64,000 nt of DNA from Hanleya hanleyi (Eukaryota; Mollusca; Polyplacophora; Lepidopleurida; Hanleyidae), in contig JAVTVY010020243.1 of NCBI GenBank assembly GCA_036873755.1, positions 1-64,000 on the forward strand, given 5' to 3'. Position 1 is the stretch's first letter, and each line of letters begins with the position of its first letter. Positions 1 to 10,970 of this stretch are shown here, piece by piece. The notes under the pieces are model-generated. The model was not told where the DNA came from. It saw nothing but the letters and a program-made list of their open reading frames with translations, and did no database searches. The translations under genes and the position numbers were made by a program.

Positions 1-2157
1 GAGTTACTCCCCTCCACACGAAGTTACTCCCTCCCTCCACACGGAGTTACTCCTCCCTCAACACGAAGTTACTCCCTCCCTCCACAAGAAGTTTTTCCCT
101 CCCTCAACACGGAGTTACTCCCTCTACATTAAGTTACTCCATCCCTCCACACGGAGTTACTCCCTCCCTCCACAAGAAGTTACTCCCTCCCTCCACACAG
201 AGTTACTCCTCTACATTGAGTTACTCCCTCCCTCCACACGGAGTTACTCCCTCCCTCCACACAGAGTTACTCTCCCTCCACACGCAGGTACTCCCTCCCT
301 CCATCCGGAGTTACTCCCTCCACATTGTGTTACTCCTTCCTTTCACACCGAGTTACTCCCTCCTTCCACACAGTTACTCCCTTCACATTGAGTGACTCCC
401 TCCCTCCATACGGAGTTACTCCCTCTACACACGCAGGTACTCCCTCCACACGGAGTTACTTCCTCCCTCCACACGGAGTTACTCCCTCCCTCCACAAGGA
501 GTTACTCCCTCTCTCCACAAGGAGTTACTCCCTCTCATTAAGTTACTCCCTCCCTCCACCCGGGGTTACTCTCTCCCTCCACAAGAAGTTACTCCCTCCC
601 TCCACACGGAGTTAGTCCCTCCCTCCACACGGAGTTACTTCCTCCCTCCACACGGAGTTACTCCCTCCCTCCACACGGAGTTACTCCCCCTCCACACGAA
701 GTTACTCCCTCCCTCCACACGGAGTTACTCCTCCCTCAACACGAAGTTACTCCCTCCCTCCACAAGAAGTTACTCCCTCCCTCCACACAGAGTTACTCCT
801 CTACATTGAGTTACTCCCTCCCTCCACACGGAGTTACTCCCTCCCTCCACACAGAGTTACTCTCCCTCCACACGCAGGTACTCCCTCCCTCCACACGGAG
901 TCACTTCCTCCCTCCACACGGAGTCCCTCCCTTCACACGGAGTCACTCCCTCCCTTCACAGGGAGTCACTCCCTCCCTCCACACAGAGTTACTCCCTTCA
1001 CATTGAGTGACTCCATCCCTCCATACGGAGTTACTCCCTCTACACACGCAGTTACTCCCTCCCTCCACACGGAGTTACCTCTCCCTCCACACGGAGTTAC
1101 TCCCTCCCTCCACAAGGAGTTACTCCCTCTCTCCACAAGGAGTTACTCCCTCTACATTAAGTTACTCCCTCCCTCCACCCGGGGTTACTCTCTCCCTCCA
1201 CAAGAAGTTACTCCCTCCCTCCACACGGAGTTAGTCCTCTAGTTACTCCCTCCACATTGCGTTACTCCCTCCTACCACACCGATTTACTCCCTCCCTCCA
1301 CACGGAGTTACTTCCTCCCTCCACACGGAGTTACTCCCTCCCTCCACACGGAGTTACTCCTCCCTCCACACGAAGTTACTCCCTCCCTCCACACGGAGTT
1401 ACTCCTCCCTCAACACGAAGTTACTCCCTCCCTCCACAAGAAGTTTTTCCCTCCCTCAACACGGAGTTACTCCCTCTACATTGAGTTACTCCCTCCCTCC
1501 ACACGGAGTTACTCCCTCCCTCCACAAGAAGTTACTCCCTCCCTCCACATAGAGTTACTCCTCTACATTGAGTTACTCCCTCCCTCCACACGGAGTTACT
1601 CCCTCCCTCCACACGGAGTTACTCTCCCTCCACACGCAGGTACTCCCTCCCTCCACACGGAGGTACTCCCTCCCTCCACACGGAGTTACTCCTTCATCCA
1701 CACGGAGTTACTCCCTCCCTTCACAAGAAGTTACTCCCTCCCTCCACATGGAGTTACTCCCTCTACATTGAGTTACTCTTTCCCTCCACCCGGAGTTACT
1801 CCCTCCCTCCACAAGGAATTACTCTTCTACATTGAGTTACTCTCTCCCTCCATCCGGAGTTACTCCCTCCACATTGTGTTACTCCTTCCTTTCACACCGA
1901 GTTACTCCCTCCTTCCACACAGAGTTACTCCCTTCACATTGACTAACTCTCTCCCTCCATACGGAGTTACTCCCTCCACATTGAGTTACTCCCTCCCTTC
2001 ATACGAAGTTACTCCCTCCACATTGAGTTACTTCCTCCCTCCACACGGAGTTACTCCCTCCCTCCACACGGAGTTACTCCCTCCACATTGAGTTACTCCC
2101 TCCCCCACACGCAGTTACTCCCTCCACATTGAGTTACTCCCTCCCTCCACACGCAGT
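1..2157. repeat. 23-bp satellite array with higher-order structure
   Basis: The stretch is built from a 23-bp unit of the form CTCCCTCCCTCCACACGGAG plus TTA, with variants carrying ACAAG, ACATTG or a deleted CCTCC. Variant units recur in the same order: the CCACACGAAG variant starts near 13, 692 and 1365, which gives a higher-order period of about 673-679 bp and roughly three copies. The C/T-rich strand is almost pure pyrimidine between the GGAGTTA boxes. The array runs off the left edge of the window and ends near 2157. Every open frame inside it is a translation of the repeat and is not treated as coding. Confidence 0.95.
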
Positions 2158-2620
2158 TTCGGTTCCACACTTGCACTCTCTCCATTGTATTACTGCAAGA
2201 GTTTTTGGATACGTCAGTTATATTCTCCTTCGTCTCTCCCATTCGTTAGTAAGTTCAATAACTTTTCATCAAATTGACTGATATTCAACTCTAATTTCCC
2301 CAGAATAACTATGGTGTGCATGTACTACGAGGTAAAAGACCGTGAGAGCTACACAAAAAATAGCCCAACGGGCCACAATACCCCTTTGGCTATCATTCAT
2401 TGTCTACACTCAGCGAACACGCATTGTATTAGATGCATTAGAACTTTGACAACTAGGTCAAAAAGTGATCTAGCAGGATTGACTGTAGTTCTCTCATACA
2501 AGAAATACATAGACCATCTCAGCTTTAGCATAGACCTTAATTGATGTAATTTTTTTGCGCCGATGTTCTGTTAGAGCTTCACCGAATTCCATGCTTAGAT
2601 TGATTGTTCTATATAGCTAT
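2158..2620. other. Unique AT-rich DNA, no gene seen
   Basis: This short stretch joins the satellite to the SINE. A 77-codon frame at 2311-2544 (plus) shows no domain, no splice context and no biased composition, and is probably chance. Confidence 0.5.
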
Positions 2621-2630
2621 TCATACTGCA

Positions 2631-2880
2631 GTCGGGGCCCTCGGTGGCCGAGTGGTCTAAGGCGTTTTGCTGGTGATCGCTAGCCTCACACCACTGAACC
2701 GGCACGGATTCATGCCCAACTGGTGCATGTGTGATAGTTTGTCAGTTACTTGCTGACGGGCGGTGGTTCTCTCCGGGTACTCCAGCTTCCTCCACAATCC
2801 AAACTGACTGTCACCATATGAGTGAAACAATCTTGAGAGTAACATTAAACCAAATCCCCCCCACTCCTCCCCCCCACCCC
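2631..2880 (+). mobile_element. tRNA-derived SINE
   Basis: The head (about 2637-2715) resembles a tRNA of the Leu/Ser type, with an A-box-like GTGGCCGAGTGGTCTAAGG and a degraded B box. It is followed by a body with CTCCGGGTACTCCAGCTTCC, a motif shared by many aquatic-animal SINEs, and a 3' end ACATTAAACCAAATCC followed by C-rich sequence. The element is bounded by perfect copies of TCATACTGCA at 2621-2630 and 2881-2890, a 10-bp target-site duplication typical of LINE-mobilised retroposition. The frame on the opposite strand here (2657-2938) is an artefact. Confidence 0.85.
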
Positions 2881-2890
2881 TCATACTGCA

Positions 2891-3490
2891 TCCAGTAAGT
2901 TTATCTTGGAAAAATAGATCAAGGTCAGTCATCTTCAACAGGTTCTGGCCTATTCTCAGTTAATTGCACGTCGAACATGAATTCAGAGATCTTAGAAAAT
3001 AGGTCAAGGCCATGCCATATTTAATAGACTTCATGTCAGTCATTAGTTGCATATGTGGTAAGAATGTGGACAATGTAGATTTAATCCTTCGTGAAATTTC
3101 GTAGATTACTGAACAGAATCTGACCTGGAATAAGTCAGGTCATTTATCTAAAATACTCTTCTGGGTCAATGTCAGATGTGTATATATTTGCATTAATATA
3201 GAAAGCCTAGCTATATTTCTTTATGTTATTTCGTAATGAACAGTACAAGACTTTGAAAAACTAATTCAAGGTCAGTCAACTTGAATTAGGCTTTTAGTCA
3301 AGTTGCATATGTAATATGAATTTGGAGTCAAAATATGTCAAGGTCCGTCATGTTCAATAAGCCTCTGACCCTTCACCAGTTGCATATGTGGTATCAATTT
3401 CCACTGCCTGGCTATAATCCTTCTTGAGATATCGAGTTCACAACAAAGATGGACAGACGAACGACGCCGACGACGACAATACCCTTTGGG
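2891..3490. repeat. Decayed tandem repeat ending in a GACGACGCC-type tail
   Basis: Phrases such as AAGGTCAGTCA...TTCAA and AGTTGCATATGTGGTA recur near 2925, 3045, 3270 and 3340. They suggest an old tandem array with irregular spacing of about 70-230 bp. It ends near 3450-3490 with a purine-rich GGACAGACGAACGACGCCGA stretch, a style common at ends of dispersed invertebrate repeats. No coding function is proposed. Confidence 0.5.
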
Positions 3491-4678
3491 AAAGATTTAT
3501 TTGCCGGAGGAGTAAGAATCAACCCCTGGACGAATCTAAGCTGGCTTAAACGATATAAAACAAGCGGACTAAAATTCCCAACAAACTTCCTTCCCTTGCA
3601 CACGGGTACTCACATTGTTCTGACAGCTCCTCATCATAGATGTCCTTCACCCACCTCATCAATATCGTCAATTCTAGGCGCTCCGTCGTCAACCTATTGT
3701 GGCACCACCGGACTGGGTAATGGACAAATATGATAACATTCAGAGCCCGGCGTTCATTCGCCCCAAACATTTGGGGTTTCATGTGGATGTTGTTATCTCT
3801 TTGTAACACAGTTGAAAGGAAAATAATTGAACTGATTTGATTCGATTCAACGTGGAACCGATCGCGTTTGTTTGCATGGAAACATTTCAGTCTTGAAATG
3901 TTCATGTCTCGTTTGCAACCATAGTGATAGCGCTAGCAAAGGAAGACTATATCCGAGAAAACTACTTCTTATACTACTGATACGTTTGTGAATCCAAATA
4001 TTATATAGGCTAATATCAAATGTGTGCGTCCGTGCCACTGGGTACTGAAATGGCCATAGTGATAGTCATAGTGAATGATATGGTTGCTTTTAAGACCATT
4101 TTCCCCCACCTGTTACGTATCTCACCAATGATTTCCTGTATTGTAGGGGGATGACGGGAGAACGGTGTAACAGGGTGGGCGGTTCGGGAGTCGAACAATC
4201 ACCTTATGGCTAATGTGAGCAGTTTCTTCGACTCTGGACAAAACCCGTGTTTCATATAGGAAATATACTCAAGTTTTATAGCAAAAATGGTCACATACAA
4301 ACGTTGAAAGGCGTTCTGTCTATTTTGACCTCCTCATTTTGATATAGGGTGGTATCGATATATCTAAAATATAACACCATCCACCAGAATAGTATACTTC
4401 AATGTAATGTTACATTGATATCACATTATAGTTATAGTTGAAGTCATATTATACTGGATATAGGCCAAAAAAATAACGAAATATCAATTTCAAATGACTG
4501 TCGACGCTGTATTGGATCACTTTCGAGTGCAAGATGTGTTTTACAGTTTAATTAAGACTGGAGTATTTTTCGAGTAAAACGTTTGCGTGGAATTACATAC
4601 ATTAAAGCTCCACTTATAAACTGATATTTCTCTGTTATATGCCCCACCTTTTCGCACTGTTAATTTATTATTACTTAC
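3491..4678. other. Non-coding DNA, possibly intron or 3' region of the minus-strand membrane-protein gene
   Basis: No frame here shows recognisable protein character. Several overlapping short minus-strand frames (3546-4198) have no splice context. If the gene at 4679-8234 continues after its transmembrane exon, the remaining exons would lie here or further left, but none was identified. Confidence 0.4.
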
Positions 4679-4781
4679 CATAGATCAGTAGGAGGAGAAG
4701 GACCACCAGCGCTATGGCTCCTATCAGCCAAATACAAGTAGGAATCTCTACCGTATAGTCATCAAATTGTCCCTTGATCAG
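4679..4781 (-). CDS. Exon encoding a transmembrane helix, unknown membrane protein
   Basis: On the minus strand a TTTCAG acceptor ends at 4782 and a donor G|GTAAGTAA begins at 4678, enclosing a 103-bp exon open in one frame. It encodes about 34 residues: a polar segment (LIKGQFDDYTVEIPT) followed by a strongly hydrophobic run (CIWLIGAIALVVLLLLLIY), a clear single membrane span. The exon starts in phase 0 and so joins exactly to the phase-0 end of the exon at 6178-6373; it leaves one base for a further exon. I do not recognise the family. Evidence is from splice signals, phase and composition only. Confidence 0.6.
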
Positions 4782-5039
4782 CTGAAAATGATCATTTGTG
4801 AGATGAGATAATGAGTATACACCAACATATACATTAGGATACTCATAATATTTTATGACTTCTGCTAATATCTAAACAATAGAACATGCATGTGTACTAC
4901 TCAGCAACGCACGGATTAGTTGTGCCTCTTCAATTATTTTTTTAAAAAAATGCCAGTTTTTACCGATTTAGAAGGCTGAGATTAACATACTTTACTCGGG
5001 GTTTGTGCAAAGAGGCTCAAAATGCTAGCTTTTAGTTTC

Positions 5040-5985
5040 TAGGCTTCTCTCAAAATAATCAACAGTCCAGTTAACAGTCCCTGAACGAGCCCCTGTGTAT
5101 ATAACTTACCTGCTGACTCCTCTCAATCATCAAAAATCCAAGTAACAATCCCTGAAAGAGCCCCTGTGTATATAACTTATATCTGTAGACTCTTCTCAAC
5201 ATTATCAACAGTCCAGGTAATAATCCATGATCGAGCCCCTGTGTATAATATAACTCACCCGTAGACTCTTCTCAACATTATCAACAGTCCAGGTAACAAT
5301 CCCTGATCGAGCCCCTGTGTATATTATAACTTACCTGTAGACTATCTCAACATAATCAACAGTCCGGGTAACAATTCTTGAACAAGCCCCTGTGTATATA
5401 ACTTACCTGTAGACTCTTCTCATCATTATCAACAATCCAGGTAACAATCTTTGAACAAGCCTCTGTGTATATAACTTATCTGTAGACCCATCTCCACATA
5501 ATCAACAATCCAGTAAACAATCCCTGAAGGAGCCCGTGTGTATATATGACTTACCTGTAGACTATCTCAACATAATCAACAGTCCGGGTAACACTTCTTG
5601 AACAAGCCCCTGTGTATATAACTTACCTGTAGACTCTTCTAATCATTATCAACAATCCAGGTAACAATCTTTGAACAAGCCTCTGTGTATATAACTTACC
5701 TGTAGACCCATCTCCACATAATCAACAATCCAGTAAACAATCCCTGAAGGAGCCCGTGTGTATGACTTACATGTACCTGTAGACTCATAACATTATCAAC
5801 AGTCCATGTAACAATCCCTGAACGAGCCCCTGTGTTTATAACTTTCTTCTTGTAGACTGATCTCAATTATCAATAGTACAGGTAACAATCCCTGAACGAG
5901 CCCCTGCATGTGTATTTTACTGAAGGAGCCCCTGTGTATATAATTTACATGTAGACCCCTCTCTACACCCTCTCTAGCCCGAAAA
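5040..5985 (-). repeat. Minisatellite derived from an exon/intron junction
   Basis: About 12 imperfect copies of a ~70-100-bp unit fill the intron between the exons at 6178-6373 and 4679-4781. Read on the minus strand each unit carries the end of the upstream exon (coding for something like SGIVTWTVDNVEKSLQ), its 5' splice site CTACAG|GTAAGTTATA, and the first intron bases ATACACAGGGGC. The founder is the real junction at 6178, with a first extra copy at 6097-6165. A block of two or three units is itself duplicated (about 5330-5545 and 5550-5760). Many copies keep a usable-looking GTAAG donor. See findings. Confidence 0.8.
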
Positions 5986-6177
5986 CATCGACTGAAGAAG
6001 TATAATTTACTTTACATTGAGACATGTTATTGTTGGACCCCTGTGATAGGAAAGGTTTGCCATGCCCCGCCCCTACCCTCTCAATACCTTTCACAGCTAG
6101 AGTTTCTGAGTTATCCCCTCTGAATTATCAACAGTCCAGGTAACACTCCCTGAACGACCCCTGTGTATATAACTTAC

Positions 6178-6373
6178 CTGTAGGCCCTTCTCAACATTGT
6201 CAATAGTCCAGGCAACAATCCCTGAACGTGGTTCTTCACACAGAGGACATTGGGAGAAAAAACGTCCACAATCACATCCTTGACGATAGCAGCACATGGC
6301 CTCCTTGTCCGCATCCGGGGATCGCAAGATCTTTAGCAAGGCGAGGGTAGTATCTTTCAGACCGTCGAGATAC
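6178..6373 (-). CDS. Cysteine-rich exon of the same unknown membrane protein
   Basis: This is a 196-bp minus-strand exon between acceptor TTTGGTAG (ending 6374) and donor CTACAG|GTAAGTTA (after 6178). After one base completing a split codon it encodes 65 residues without a stop. There is an amphipathic start (YLDGLKDTTLALLKILR), an acidic stretch, a cysteine cluster (CCYRQGCDCG, then CPLC), and a tail IVAWTIDNVEKGLQ. The cysteine spacing suggests a small disulphide or metal-binding module, but I cannot name it. The split codon (AG+G) matches the exon at 8000-8046, and the phase-0 end matches the transmembrane exon at 4679-4781, which supports one gene. Confidence 0.6.
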
Positions 6374-6469
6374 CTACCAAATGAAAACTGGATACAGTCG
6401 ATCGAACATGATTCAATAATTTGCGAAGATAATCCAAAACGAAATCTTTAGAAGGTGCCAAATCTGGAA

Positions 6470-7370
6470 AGAATTCGTTTAGGTTTTAGAAGTTATTGTC
6501 CGGAATGAAATTTTAACATGGCCCCCAGATAGCATCACCTACAGGCAAATCGGCACGAAAAACAATCCGAAGCGAGAACTTGAGCGACGATACCCACAGG
6601 CCAAATTTGGAGAGAATACGTTCAGATTTTCAAAACATATTGTCTGGAAATGAAATTTCAACATGATACGGTACCCAAATGGCGCCAGCGACAAGCAAAT
6701 CGGCACGAAAAACAAGAAGCGAGAACTTGGAGGAAGGTTTCCCACATACCAAATTTTGAAAAGATTCCGCTAAGGATTCCAGAAATTATTGTCCGGAAAT
6801 AAAACTTTAACCTTACCCCCAGGTGGCGTCACCTACAGGCGAATCGGCACACACACACAAAAAATCCTAAGCGAGAACTTGAGCGAAGGTACGCACATAC
6901 CAAATTTGGAAAGAATCTGTATGGAAATGCAATTTTAACTTGGTGCACCTAAACGGCGATTGGCGCGAAAGACAATCCCAAGCGAGATCGTGAGGCAACC
7001 CCCCGCCCCCAACTTTTAAAACAGAGAATTGAATCTGTTTAGTTTTGCAACAATAAAAAATGAACCTGGTCTCCAGGTGACGCCACCTATAAGCAGATCG
7101 GCATGAAAAACAATCCCAAGTGAGATTTCCTGGCAAGGTACCCAAAAACAAATTTGGAAAGAATCCATTGAAATTTTTAAAAGTGATTGTCCTGAAACCC
7201 AGTTATAAATTGAATCCCAGATTTCACCACCTACATGCGGAACGGCATAAAAAAAAAACAATGCCAAGAGAGATATTGAGGCAAGGTCCACACATCCAAA
7301 TTTTGAAAGAATCAGTCCAGGTACCACAAATTTATTCATTGGCAAAAGTACCGTATTCAAAAGTTATCTG
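6470..7370 (-). repeat. ~150-bp tandem repeat (six units), copy of a dispersed family
   Basis: The phrase AAGCGAGAACTTGAGC and its variants recur near 6561, 6715, 6868, 6975, 7110 and 7262. Each is followed by ACCAAATTTGGAAAGAATCC, TTGTCCGGAAATGAAATTTT and an AGGTGGCGCCACCTA-like box. The reverse complement of this unit builds the array at 58380-59560. The two arrays therefore belong to one dispersed tandem-core family, in opposite orientations. Open frames here are by-products of the repeat. Confidence 0.75.
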
Positions 7371-7999
7371 ACGGAAAAGCAAAATGTGGAAAAAAAGAAG
7401 TAGCGGAAAGCCTAATTATGCAACAATGCACAGTGGTCGACTTCTTATTTTTATTTTCACTTCTTGGGGATTTTCTTTATTTTTCCGCCAATATTTTCCA
7501 AGAACTTTGTTTGATTGTCAATGAAAAAAATAATAGTAATAAAACAAAAATGATGAAGACGATGTGACGACGTTAGCAGGAATGACAGAATCTAAAGAAA
7601 TTATGTCATAAACTAGAAAAGGCTTTTGGAGAAAACCACCAAGAAAATGAGAAAAAGTAATACAGAATGCAAATAAGAAAAAAAACTATAAAACAAAGTC
7701 GATGACTCCTAAGGGACCCCGTAAACGTGATATTTAACCAAGTCAAACAAACGAGCTGGGGAAGCGACAAGTCTCAGGTCTGTTACGATTAGCAACAAAT
7801 AAACTTTTACTTGCACCTAGCTGATCAACCAGGCTTTTAGCTAGTGTGTCTTTTAGACACCGTATTTTGCAATGAGACCGCCTAAAATTGGGAAGTTTAA
7901 CATATAAGACTTAGCCTATAGAGATAGGCTTGAGACACACTGTTGTCAGGAAAAAGCGAAAAAAAAATGGAATTGAGACACCCAATTTTCAAACCTTAC
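7371..7999. other. AT-rich intronic DNA, nothing recognised
   Basis: The stretch lies between the putative exons at 8000 and 6373 of the minus-strand gene. It is A-rich (many AAAAA runs) and shows no coding, repeat or structural signal that I can support. Confidence 0.4.
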
Positions 8000-8046
8000 C
8001 TGAAAGCATGTAATCGACCAAACATATTCATCACCAGCATGACAAT
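8000..8046 (-). CDS. Tentative 47-bp exon of the unknown membrane protein
   Basis: On the minus strand an acceptor ATGCTATAG ends at 8047 and a strong donor TTTCAG|GTAAGG follows 8000. The frame that fits both neighbours encodes IVMLVMNMFGRLHAF and leaves two bases (AG) that complete a codon with the first G of the exon at 6373. The upstream intron would be only ~53 bp and its acceptor has a weak pyrimidine tract, so the left-hand connection is uncertain. A second frame of the same bases also looks protein-like (CHAGDEYVWSITCF) but does not fit the downstream phase. Confidence 0.4.
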
Positions 8047-8099
8047 CTATAGCATTTGTATAGATTCTCGTAATTATAAATGATAAAAATATTAATTAC

Positions 8100-8234
8100 G
8101 TACCAACTCGGGTTAAGGGTGGAAACATCATAGCGGTATGCGTTTTCCTGGATCGGTAAAAATTCCTCTTCGATCCACCCAAATAAAGGTATCCCCACAC
8201 ACATGACTGCACACCATGCGACGAAAGGAAACAT
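8100..8234 (-). CDS. First coding exon with signal-peptide-like start, unknown membrane protein
   Basis: The start chosen is the ATG at 8234 on the minus strand. It opens a short hydrophobic leader (MFPFVAWCAVMCVGIPLFG) followed by an acidic segment (WIEEEFLPIQENAYRYDV) and NPSW. That is a plausible signal peptide or signal anchor followed by a lumenal or extracellular region. An in-frame ATG further upstream (8291) would add 19 residues, but the leader is better with the inner start. Two donors are possible: G|GTACGT after 8104, or C|GTAATT after 8100; the second keeps the phase of the 8000-8046 exon. With the exons at 6178-6373 and 4679-4781 this predicts a membrane protein with a signal, a Cys cluster and a transmembrane helix. 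Confidence 0.5.
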
Positions 8235-8375
8235 CTTGCAAATTTCGCTGAATTCAGCTTTACCTATATCACACTTATACAATCTCCACACGTATTCTAA
8301 CTACAGAGAACAGCGAGAAAACGTAGACACGAAGCTGCAAACTGATTGCACGGACTGTCAACACAGTCCTAATTG

Positions 8376-8383
8376 TGACGTCA
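8376..8383. promoter_or_regulatory. CRE palindrome upstream of the minus-strand gene
   Basis: TGACGTCA, the full CREB/ATF consensus palindrome, lies about 140 bp upstream of the proposed start codon at 8234. The placement fits a proximal promoter element, but a single 8-mer is weak evidence. Confidence 0.35.
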
Positions 8384-8676
8384 CAGATGTCGCGACGTTA
8401 CACTCGGCTACTTTCGGCAATTTCCGTTTGGTGAGATCGACGTCAAGTTTTGATACATCAGTGCAGTTTACTCATCAGCGATCTGACCATTTTTATCAAA
8501 CTATAGGACTAGGACTTCATCTACGTTTCCAACATAGAATTTCCATTATAAAAGAATGAAATAAAATAGAAATTCGCCATATTACTTTGTGACAAAAATG
8601 GCAAAGCCATAAGGCCATTTTCTTGGAGGTTTTCTCCATTTTTTGCCTATATTTTACAAACAGTTTCTAGTTTATG

Positions 8677-8708
<32 letters not shown>

Positions 8709-8799
8709 CAAGATGGCACCGCGGATAAATCTAAATGGTTAGGACTGAGAAATATTCTGTCATTACTATTTAGGTTATTTATCCGCGGTGACATCTTGC
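8677..8799. repeat. (ATTT)n microsatellite followed by a short hairpin
   Basis: An ATTT-repeat occupies 8677-8708. Directly after it, ACAAGATGGCACCGCGGATA (from 8708) is the near-perfect reverse complement of the sequence ending GCGGTGACATCTTGC (8769-8799). This makes a ~90-bp inverted repeat with 27-31-bp arms and a 33-bp loop. It resembles the end of a small foldback element. Confidence 0.6.
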
Positions 8800-9413
8800 A
8801 AGTGAAGAAATGCAAATACTTGTGTGTGTTCATTCCATGACGTCACAATGGCCAGTCTGTGTGTCATAAAATTACCGACGCCAAAACCGACATTCTTTGT
8901 CTCTCGAAAATAACATGGGAGTGAATGGCAACATTCGGAGCTTGAACAACAGGGGAATACATGGTGGGTTTTCTGGCGTAAATGTTACCAAGTTTACGGG
9001 ATTCACTTTGTTTGGCATATCGGCAGAGCCCCAAAGTCAAGCAACGTTGAGCCTAGACTCATATAAGTGTAGGTAAGAAGGGAAACTCAGTTAAGTGGAA
9101 AGGATGAAACTGTTGCCCGAACTAAATATCCATCCATCCATCCATCCAGCAGGTACGATGTTGAGTCCAGTCAGTTGATTCCAGGCATCTCTCATTAAAC
9201 GAGAGCGAAAAACAATACTCCATCTGCTATCAACAACCCTCGCAATAGACTAGATCCAGCCCCTGTTTCATAATGTATTTTAAACGGGAAACAAGAGGAA
9301 GTAACTCTGCCTATTTTTTTTTCTATTTTTTTTCATTCTATTTATTTATTTATTTATTTATCAAACGTATACATTTATTAAAGATCATTTTATTATTATT
9401 AAATAGTACATAT
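8800..9413. other. Left flank of the gypsy element with microsatellites
   Basis: The stretch contains an (ATCC)n run at about 9129-9148 and an (ATTT)n run at about 9340-9361. Near 9030-9060 there is a weak likeness to a 5S rRNA box A (CAAAGTCAAGCAACGTTGAG). No gene was seen. Confidence 0.4.
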
Positions 9414-9709
9414 TGTGACGAAAATGCCCGTGACCTGCAGAATGTTATTTTCGTTCTAATGCTGACAGTGTAAATAGCATTGTGAATGGACCGATAATGG
9501 TGGATATTCGACTTACCTGTATTAACTGTGCGCTGAAACTTTCAGCGAGGGAAGTGTAAATATCCCTGACACGCATCTTGCATCGAAACCGGGCGAGAGA
9601 AGTCGAACTCTGTTGATCTGACACGAAATCCAACACCGCCGGAGTCTATACTTTCGTTTTATGGGGGCTGCCATGTTTGGGCGCGCAAAGGATTCTGGGA
9701 GCCAGAGCC

Positions 9710-9717
9710 TATATAAG
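9710..9717 (+). promoter_or_regulatory. LTR TATA box
   Basis: TATATAAG sits about 300 bp into the LTR and is conserved in the 3' LTR at 17609-17616. Transcription would start about 25-35 bp downstream, near 9740-9750, which would define the U3/R border. It is the only strong TATA box I saw in the LTR. Confidence 0.6.
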
Positions 9718-10689
9718 ACGTAGAGAAATGGACGTTCGGCACTCTGTCATAGACATTCGGCCAGTAAGTATCGTGCGGGAGAGCACAGCGACAGGATCGC
9801 CGCAAATGCGCCGAAAGGGCCGAAAGTGCCGATCTATTGCCGAAATAGCACCGAACTGGGTTGGACAGCCGAGAGCCGAGCCATAGCTTAGGAATAATAG
9901 ATACTAACACGCACAGTATCTGAGGACGAGAAGTCCACGGTGATTCGCACGTCTGCAGTAGTGGTTATTCAGCATGCATGGCGCACTAAAGTCTGGTATT
10001 TTGTCCGCGGCTAACGTTTTGCTTCGGCAATAGGTGATTAACTGTTTATTAGCCAGTGGTATTCGTACATAGGAACAGGTTCAGTGTAGTCCTCTACCTG
10101 AGCACCGGGCCGAAGTACTTTGCCGCCGTCCTCGGTTAATAGCAAATTATCACCGCTAGCGTTGGCTATGTATTTTACATGATTACAAATACTTACTCAC
10201 ACACAGACACCAGATCATCGGCCTTCGGGACGAGATCTGTACATACAGCTCACACTAGCTCGCACTTCAACACAGACTAGCGTTCGAGGTTACGACCGAG
10301 AATTGCGTACGTCTAATTCACTCACCCACCTTACTCCTATTGGTCGTATACAGGCTTCGGCTAGATGCGATCAATAACACATACTTGCTTACATACAAGA
10401 TCGTCGGCCTTAGGGACGGAATAGATCTAATCACAATCATCTACACTAGTTATTCACAGGCCTCGGCTAGGAGTAACTGATAACACAAGCTTACATCCAT
10501 TGTACATATTTACACTGCCGCAGGGCTCGAATTATGCTTTGCTGCAAGTCTTGAATACTATTACAAATCATTGGTATTAATTTATATTACACTGTAAGGT
10601 AATAATACACCTCCGAGACCAGGGTATTATTACCACATATATATGCAGACAATCTGAGCCTATTAACTCGTCTTTGGGTCAACGCCGTG

Positions 10690-10970
10690 AGGGCCGAAAT
10701 CGGGCCGAGCCGAAGACGAGAAGTTTGCCGAGCCGAAGCCGGGTCGCCGAAATCGGGCCGAGCCGAAGACGAGAAGTTTGCCGAGCCGAAGACGGGTCGC
10801 CGAAATCGGGCCGAGCCGAAGACGTGAAGTCTGCCGGGCCGAAGACGGGTCGCCGAATTCGGGCCGCCGATAACAGAGAAGTGCCGAGCCGAAAGGGGTC
10901 GCCGCCGAATTCGGGCCGCCGAATTCGGGGCGCCGAAGACGTGAGGTCTGCCGAGCCGAAAGGGGCTGCC
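10690..10970 (+). repeat. 53-bp tandem repeat inside the 5' LTR
   Basis: Copies of a unit containing GCCGAGCCGAAGACGGGTCG start near 10728, 10780 and 10833, followed by degenerate copies. The repeat is rich in CCGAA/GGGCC. The 3' LTR carries about five regular copies, so the array has changed length since insertion or through recombination. Confidence 0.85.

Noticed and set aside
325..2091. Several 60-107-codon frames rich in Ser/Leu/Pro
   Set aside because: They are translations of the 23-bp satellite in different frames, with no start context or domain.
5040..5985. Reading the repeats as a set of tiny alternative exons
   Set aside because: The space between a donor and the next acceptor-like CACAG is only about 17 bp, too short for an intron, and the 56-bp pieces shift the frame.
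9010..9075. 5S rRNA-like fragment (CAAAGTCAAGCAACGTTGAG)
   Set aside because: Only a box-A-sized match is present; box C and the rest of 5S are missing.
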